A stretch of DNA of 64,000 nucleotides from Hexactinellida sp. DTS-2022. Lineage: Eukaryota > Porifera > Hexactinellida. Made by a program: the position numbers and the translations under genes. The stretch is taken from positions 1,240,001 to 1,304,000 of the forward strand of contig JAPNXP010000002.1 of assembly GCA_028753945.1 (NCBI GenBank), written 5' to 3'. Positions within the stretch are counted from its first letter, which is position 1; the number at the start of each line of letters is the position of its first letter. Below the pieces are notes generated by a model. That model saw nothing but the letters and a program-made list of their open reading frames with translations. It was not told the DNA's origin and did not search any database. This document shows positions 57,010 through 64,000 of the stretch, one piece after another.

Positions 57010-58338
57010 CAGGGGTGGGCAAACTACGGCCCGCGGGCCGGATCCGGCCCGCCTACGATATTTAACCGGCCCGCTTGACCTCAACAGAAGTCCATATTTT
57101 TGGTAGTCTAGGCCACATAAAGCATACCTGCCAACCCATTGGCGGAGAATTTTGCATAAAATCCTTAAAATCAGGGGTGGCGAGTACGATATATGTTTCG
57201 AGTTAAATTTAGAATTGATCAGAATAGGAATACATTTACAGTAATAATAATTTCCCATCCATCCTTAAATCAGGAAAAACTGTTTTGAATGTCAAAAACC
57301 TACTAGAAGATCGAAATCATATGCTACCTACAATGCACGATTAGTTAATTATATATAGGTTCAACACTGACAACACATGTTATATGTACTTGACAGTAAT
57401 GGTTTACTTCACAGTTGTGGTGTACTTAACATTTAACAGGTCAGATGGCTTCAATGCATTGGGTCACAAATAGAGGTATACAATAATTCAAAAATAATCG
57501 CATCGAATATTTATTATGACTAATATGTACATATCGTTAAGAAATGTAGTAGCAAAGCCAGAAATATTTATAAAATCTGGGGTGGCGCGACTATAGCCCG
57601 ACACCCTGGTTCAAAATCTGGAGTGGCGCGCCACCCCAGCCACCCCTAACTCTCCGCCTATGTGCCAACCTATTTGAATCATATCCCTGTACAGGGCTCC
57701 AATTATCCCCTGTACATTGGCCAAAATCCCTGTACACCTCCCAAAAAATATCTCGCTCGCTGCGCTCGCTCGTCCAAGGAATTACTATGCACATGAATAA
57801 ATATAGAAACAACATTGAGCCTTTATGTAGTCAATGCAGAATGCATAGCAGAATATACTATCACATCTGCAGACATTTTTAGACATTATTTACTCATAAT
57901 TAGTAAACTAAAATCCCAATATTCATGGAATAAATCCCTGTACGCCTGTACAGAATGGCCAAATTGTTAAAATTCTTTTACTGTACAGGGATCCCTGTAC
58001 GATTGGTAGGTATGATAAAGTTTATCAAAATATGTCAAGATCAGTAATGTTAGATGAATACCTTTCTCACTTATGTGTATTGCTACTTTAGCCAGAGAAC
58101 CAAATTTTGATAAACTAATAAAAACGCAGGATCAACTGCACAACTCCCATAGTTCTTTATACTTCCTAATATGTCATTAAATTAGTTTATACTTCATCAG
58201 TATCATAGTTTATTTCCCATTAATGCTACTGCAAATAAAATAAAAAATGTGTTAAATAGGAAGTGTTCACTCTCAGGCCCGCAACACTATGACATTTATC
58301 CATTTTGGCCCGCGGCCTAAAAAGTTTGCCCACCCCTG
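57010..58338. mobile_element. 1329-bp non-autonomous hAT element in one tandem unit
   Basis: The ends CAGGGGTGGGCAAACT and AGTTTGCCCACCCCTG are perfect inverted repeats flanked by the exact 8-bp duplication ATCTATTC (57002-57009, 58339-58346). The three sister units have the intact empty site. There is no transposase frame. Inside, a further pair of inverted ends (CATACCTGCCAACC near 57123, GATTGGTAGGTATG near 58014) marks a probable nested element with CCCTGTACAGGG motifs. Confidence 0.93.
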
Positions 58339-59013
58339 ATCTATTCACTATAATTCGGGTAATTCGGGCTACCTGGCAATAATCTGTTTTCTGTTTAAAC
58401 CAGTCATTCAATCTTCACTCATCATGGTGGCCGTGAGAACTTTCTATCCCCCATCGCTTCGATTCTATCCGAACAAATAACAAACACACAACCGAGTTTT
58501 AATAATATAGATTATTGTCATTATTGCTAATATTTAACATTTAACGCACTTTAAAATAGCCATAATTTGATAATAACATGAATATAAATTATGGCATTCA
58601 TTATTGCCCAACGATTGCATATTATGAAAGAGCACTCACAAATTACAATACGTATTCGCAAAGCGAATTTTAAACGTTTTTAGAGCATCTCATTATCATT
58701 ATATCATCAAATAATGAGATAGGAAAATAATGAGGTGTTCCCGCCCGCATCTTCATGTGGAGCTCTGAAACAATATTAGCATTAACACTGGCCTAAACTC
58801 CACAAGACCTAATTCTTGATTTTTACCTTAATTGCGAAGTATATCTTGCTTTGTACACAAATAAACTGTTATAATTAATGCGTGCAGGGAAATTCCAGGG
58901 AATTCCTGCGCATGTATTCAGGGTTTCATACAAGGGGGACCCTTCCCTGCTTGAGTCCCACCCCCAGAAATTTGGAAAGTATGATGTCATTTTATCATTG
59001 TTTATTTCTCTAG

Positions 59014-60065
59014 ATTATAACTGTTCTTGTAATGGCACAAATGACTATATAGGGAGTGGACAGAACTGTAGTTACGACTCTGACAGAGACGGGTATCCTG
59101 ACTATGGAGTTTTTTGTGATTTTATTAACAAGTACTGTGTGGATAACTGTCGATTCACATACAACCCTTTACAAGAAGACTGCGATAATGACGGTATTGG
59201 AGATGCATGTACCAGCTATCTGGATTTCGATCCTGCTATAGTAACACTAATGAACAGATCCATTGTGTTAGAACCAGGGATTAAAAACTTCAGTTTGAAC
59301 CTGGCCTTGTCTCACAACTCTAGCTACACAGTGAGTGTACAGAGCTGTGAGGTTGGATGGATAGAGTGTCAGCACTATTTACTTAACAACCACAGTTATT
59401 CAGGCAGTGAAGAGATTGAACTGTATCTGGATTCTGAATGGAACTTGAATTACCTTTTGCTCTCAATATCCCATCACGGGAATGATAGCAGAGTTGGATT
59501 GTTGGTGATCTCTCAGAACTTATCTGTTCCTGAATTGCAATCTCGTTCTTTCGTCTCCGGGGACAGAGTATGGGTGGGAGTGTCTGTGAGCTCCTGTACC
59601 TCTGAGTGTCCTAATTTGAATTCCTCTCTGTGGTCTGTCGGCTTGAGAGACGTGAATATATCTGGTATGACTGATTATTTTTCATTGGAGTTGGAGTACT
59701 GTGAGTTCTTACCGAGTGTACACTGGTTTGGATTCAGTTCATATGTGTACTCTGTTTTTGTGAAGCAAGCTACCATTCTAATGAACGGTCGTTACAAGCT
59801 TCTTGTATCTGACAGTATTTCCTATGAAGAAGCAATATTCACACTTAACTATGTTGGACTGCAGAATTGTAGTGACGAGCTGTCCTTCGGTTTATACTGG
59901 AATTGGACCTATGTATCCATGTCCCAGACTATTGCATGTTCACAGCTAATGGGGGAGTATGGTGCCGTTGTTAACGTTGACTTGACCATCAGTAGGAGCT
60001 GTGAAACTGATTTTAATTTCTCATCTCTGGCTGCTGAGTGTAGCTTTGACGGAGACGGGGATCAA
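59014..60065 (+). CDS. Receptor gene 2, exon 7 (cassette A3')
   Basis: Same as 54743-55794, shifted 4271 bp. It differs by GIKNF instead of GINNF. Phase 1 in, phase 0 out. Confidence 0.82.
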
Positions 60066-60139
60066 GTGAGTATATTTACGTAATTTCTTTATTATACAAT
60101 CTTTAACCACTAAATGTATTATTTTTATGTTTTATGTAG

Positions 60140-60536
60140 TTTTTGATGTTTTCTGTGATTCTCAATCCGTCCAATTTTTTCTTCTCATCTCTTGACAATG
60201 TCACTGACAAGAATAGCTATATACATGACTGTTTGAATCTCGTAGACAGTGAATTCAACTTTTTGGATTTCTACTATATGGATACTGTTCTCCAGGATAA
60301 TATTGTTTACTTTAGATTCGATACTTCTCTCTTCACAGTTGATTATATCAGCTCTATCTTCACCAGAGATTGGTTCAAGGAAGCGCGAAATGCATGGAGT
60401 AACTGTGTCAATGAATTCTCTATTGCAAACTTTGTGCAATCACTCAAGTGCAATTGTATTCATGACTTCAGTAACAGGGATCCGGATCAGGTGTCTATTG
60501 TGGAGATTTGTCATAAACAAGCTTGTTCCTGCGAAG
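60140..60536 (+). CDS. Receptor gene 2, exon 8 (cassette B4')
   Basis: Copy of the B exon at 55869, identical by eye. Phase 0 in, phase 1 out. Confidence 0.8.
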
Positions 60537-61947
60537 GTAATTTGTACTTTATCATTTTATTATCCCAGCTATTGTAAATACGCTTATAATCCTGGTCTGA
60601 TGCAATTTTCATACGCCTAAATCACGAATTAATGTTGCGGTATAGGAGAAGATTCCAAATTTTCGCGCTCCTAATTCAAATTTTCCAAAAATCATACTCC
60701 AAAAGGAGCGTCTCGCGCTCCTGAATATATCCTTGCTCGCCACATACATATACATAATCCAACAGAAGTTAGTCAGTTAGTTCAGTGTTTCTCAAAGTGT
60801 GGGTAGCGATTGGCGATCGGTCGCCACCTAATCTTGTGGGGTCGCTACTTTTAGCTTATAGGGACGCGATTTAGTTCAGCTACTTAAATGATGGAAATTT
60901 GGGGTCGCGATATAAAAAGTTTCAGAACCCCTGAGTTATGTCATAAGTAGAATACACTCACGCATTACTTGTGTGTGCGTTTAGTAACGCTCGTATTGGA
61001 TCAATAATTCGCTGCACCTCTTACCATTGGGAATTTCTTCGTATCGATGTTGTAACAACTTCTCGCTATGCATTCATTGTATGGGACCTAGTTATCATCC
61101 GAGTTTTACTGAGATATTCCCACCTGTTCGTTAGTAGTTAAAATATTTCGACCACAATTAATAATAGGGATATGTGCCTTAAAAGCGATAATTATTGTCA
61201 TAGATCGATTAGAGCATTTATCTCCTTCCCTATCATGCTAGGCATTGATAAATCAAACTATACCCGACTTACATCTATTCACTATAATTCGGGTAATTCG
61301 GGCTACCTGGCAATAATCTGTTTTCTGTTTAAACCAGTCATTCAATCTTCACTCATCATGGTGGCCGTGAGAACTTTCTATCCCCCATCGCTTCGATTCT
61401 ATCCGAACAAATAACAAACACACAACCGAGTTTTAATAATATAGATTATTGTCATTATTGCTAATATTTAACATTTAACGCACTTTAAAATAGCCATAAT
61501 TTGATAATAACATGAATATAAATTATGGCATTCATTATTGCCCAACGATTGCATATTATGAAAGAGCACTCACAAATTACAATACGTATTCGCAAAGCGA
61601 ATTTTAAACGTTTTTAGAGCATCTCATTATCATTATATCATCAAATAATGAGATAGGAAAATAATGAGGTGTTCCCGCCCGCATCTTCATGTGGAGCTCT
61701 GAAACAATATTAGCATTAACACTGGCCTAAACTCCACAAGACCTAATTCTTGATTTTTACCTTAATTGCGAAGTATATCTTGCTTTGTACACAAATAAAC
61801 TGTTATAATTAATGCGTGCAGGGAAATTCCAGGGAATTCCTGCGCATGTATTCAGGGTTTCATACAAGGGGGACCCTTCCCTGCTTGAGTCCCACCCCCA
61901 GAAATTTGGAAAGTATGATGTCATTTTATCATTGTTTATTTCTCTAG

Positions 61948-62999
61948 ATTATAACTGTTCTTGTAATGGCACAAATGACTATATAGGGAGTGGACAGAAC
62001 TGTAGTTACGACTCTGACAGAGACGGGTATCCTGACTATGGAGTTTTTTGTGATTTTATTAACAAGTACTGTGTGGATAACTGTCGATTCACATACAACC
62101 CTTTACAAGAAGACTGCGATAATGACGGTATTGGAGATGCATGTACCAGCTATCTGGATTTCGATCCTGCTATAGTAACACTAATGAACAGATCCATTGT
62201 GTTAGAACCAGGGATTAAAAACTTCAGTTTGAACCTGGCCTTGTCTCACAACTCTAGCTACACAGTGAGTGTACAGAGCTGTGAGGTTGGATGGATAGAG
62301 TGTCAGCACTATTTACTTAACAACCACAGTTATTCAGGCAGTGAAGAGATTGAACTGTATCTGGATTCTGAATGGAACTTGAATTACCTTTTGCTCTCAA
62401 TATCCCATCACGGGAATGATAGCAGAGTTGGATTGTTGGTGATCTCTCAGAACTTATCTGTTCCTGAATTGCAATCTCGTTCTTTCGTCTCCGGGGACAG
62501 AGTATGGGTGGGAGTGTCTGTGAGCTCCTGTACCTCTGAGTGTCCTAATTTGAATTCCTCTCTGTGGTCTGTCGGCTTGAGAGACGTGAATATATCTGGT
62601 ATGACTGATTATTTTTCATTGGAGTTGGAGTACTGTGAGTTCTTACCGAGTGTACACTGGTTTGGATTCAGTTCATATGTGTACTCTGTTTTTGTGAAGC
62701 AAGCTACCATTCTAATGAACGGTCGTTACAAGCTTCTTGTATCTGACAGTATTTCCTATGAAGAAGCAATATTCACACTTAACTATGTTGGACTGCAGAA
62801 TTGTAGTGACGAGCTGTCCTTCGGTTTATACTGGAATTGGACCTATGTATCCATGTCCCAGACTATTGCATGTTCACAGCTAATGGGGGAGTATGGTGCC
62901 GTTGTTAACGTTGACTTGACCATCAGTAGGAGCTGTGAAACTGATTTTAATTTCTCATCTCTGGCTGCTGAGTGTAGCTTTGACGGAGACGGGGATCAA
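61948..62999 (+). CDS. Receptor gene 2, exon 9 (cassette A4')
   Basis: Copy of the A exon at 59014 shifted 2934 bp, identical in protein by eye (GIKNF variant). Confidence 0.82.
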
Positions 63000-63073
63000 G
63001 TGAGTATATTTACGTAATTTCTTTATTATACAATCTTTAACCACTAAATGTATTATTTTTATGTTTTATGTAG

Positions 63074-63470
63074 TTTTTGATGTTTTCTGTGATTCTCAAT
63101 CCGTCCAATTTTTTCTTCTCATCTCTTGACAATGTCACTGACAAGAATAGCTATATACATGACTGTTTGAATCTCGTAGACAGTGAATTCAACTTTTTGG
63201 ATTTCTACTATATGGATACTGTTCTCCAGGATAATATTGTTTACTTTAGATTCGATACTTCTCTCTTCACAGTTGATTATATCAGCTCTATCTTCACCAG
63301 AGATTGGTTCAAGGAAGCGCGAAATGCATGGAGTAACTGTGTCAATGAATTCTCTATTGCAAACTTTGTGCAATCACTCAAGTGCAATTGTATTCATGAC
63401 TTCAGTAACAGGGATCCGGATCAGGTGTCTATTGTGGAGATTTGTCATAAACAAGCTTGTTCCTGCGAAG
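63074..63470 (+). CDS. Receptor gene 2, exon 10 (cassette B5'), gene continues past window
   Basis: Last coding exon visible. Phase 1 donor TGCGAAG|GTAATT at 63470/63471. The following intron sequence matches earlier units up to 64000, so at least one more A exon is expected outside. Confidence 0.8.
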
Positions 63471-64000
63471 GTAATTTGTACTTTATCATTTTATTATCCC
63501 AGCTATTGTAAATACGCTTATAATCCTGGTCTGATGCAATTTTCATACGCCTAAATCACGAATTAATGTTGCGGTATAGGAGAAGATTCCAAATTTTCGC
63601 GCTCCTAATTCAAATTTTCCAAAAATCATACTCCAAAAGGAGCGTCTCGCGCTCCTGAATATATCCTTGCTCGCCACATACATATACATAATCCAACAGA
63701 AGTTAGTCAGTTAGTTCAGTGTTTCTCAAAGTGTGGGTAGCGATTGGCGATCGGTCGCCACCTAATCTTGTGGGGTCGCTACTTTTAGCTTATAGGGACG
63801 CGATTTAGTTCAGCTACTTAAATGATGGAAATTTGGGGTCGCGATATAAAAAGTTTCAGAACCCCTGAGTTATGTCATAAGTAGAATACACTCACGCATT
63901 ACTTGTGTGTGCGTTTAGTAACGCTCGTATTGGATCAATAATTCGCTGCACCTCTTACCATTGGGAATTTCTTCGTATCGATGTTGTAACAACTTCTCGC

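Larger units (their letters stand above)
51930..64000 (+). repeat. Recent tandem array of B/A cassette units, period 2934 bp
   Basis: Equivalent points recur at +2934, +7205 and +10139 bp (for example B-exon starts 52935, 55869, 60140, 63074). The second interval is 4271 because of a 1329-bp hAT plus an 8-bp duplication. Only a handful of substitutions separate the units. Each unit holds one B exon, a ~1.4-kb intron (hAT MITE; a retroposon-like insert at ~54015-54350 with a CAAACACACAACCGAG tail) and one A exon. The array runs off the window. Confidence 0.92.

Overview
This is a stretch of animal nuclear genome. The reasons are split genes with GT-AG introns (many only 55-75 nt), an adhesion-type 7-transmembrane receptor, THAP/P-superfamily transposase remnants, and dense hAT-, P- and pogo-like elements in AT-rich DNA. 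Very short introns and long compact exons suggest an early-branching or compact-genome invertebrate (a sponge is one possibility), but the species cannot be fixed from this sequence. There are no bacterial operons, tRNAs, rRNAs or CRISPR arrays.

Layout. 1-2906: the GC-rich 3' end of an actin-regulator-like gene (coiled coil, proline-rich region, WH2, espin-like C-terminus). 2907-6373: a mosaic of small DNA transposons, several with exact target-site duplications. 6374-41619: one large adhesion-GPCR gene in seven coding exons whose summed length (9072 nt, 3023 codons plus stop) keeps frame throughout. It encodes a signal peptide, LRRs, an EGF-like domain, an unnamed ectodomain ending in an HRM-like segment, alternating B and A cassette exons, and a final exon with TSP3, HRM, GAIN/degenerate GPS, all seven helices and a long tail. 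Its 20-kb last intron (18354-38320) is mostly a tandem array of roughly 1.2-kb units, 12 of which carry the same ~117-bp hairpin. 44532-47519: a THAP/P-element transposase gene broken by one frameshift, flanked by direct repeats. 48274 to the window end: a second, paralogous LRR receptor gene. Its first exon is a mosaic of near-identical and strongly diverged blocks relative to gene 1. Its B/A cassettes sit in a very recent tandem array (2934-bp period, one copy carrying a 1329-bp hAT insertion). Its 7TM exon, if present, lies beyond the window.

How it fits together. The A exon (phase 1 in, phase 0 out) and B exon (phase 0 in, phase 1 out) alternate, so any whole number of B+A pairs (483 codons) can be gained, lost or skipped without breaking frame. 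Gene 1 has two pairs plus a terminal B; gene 2 has at least four pairs plus a B. Together with sharp identity/divergence breakpoints in the LRR and HRM-like parts, this looks like a cluster of recently expanding, recombining surface receptors with variable stalk length and a variable N-terminal recognition region. That reading is an inference; the exon phases, periods and breakpoints are read directly from the sequence.
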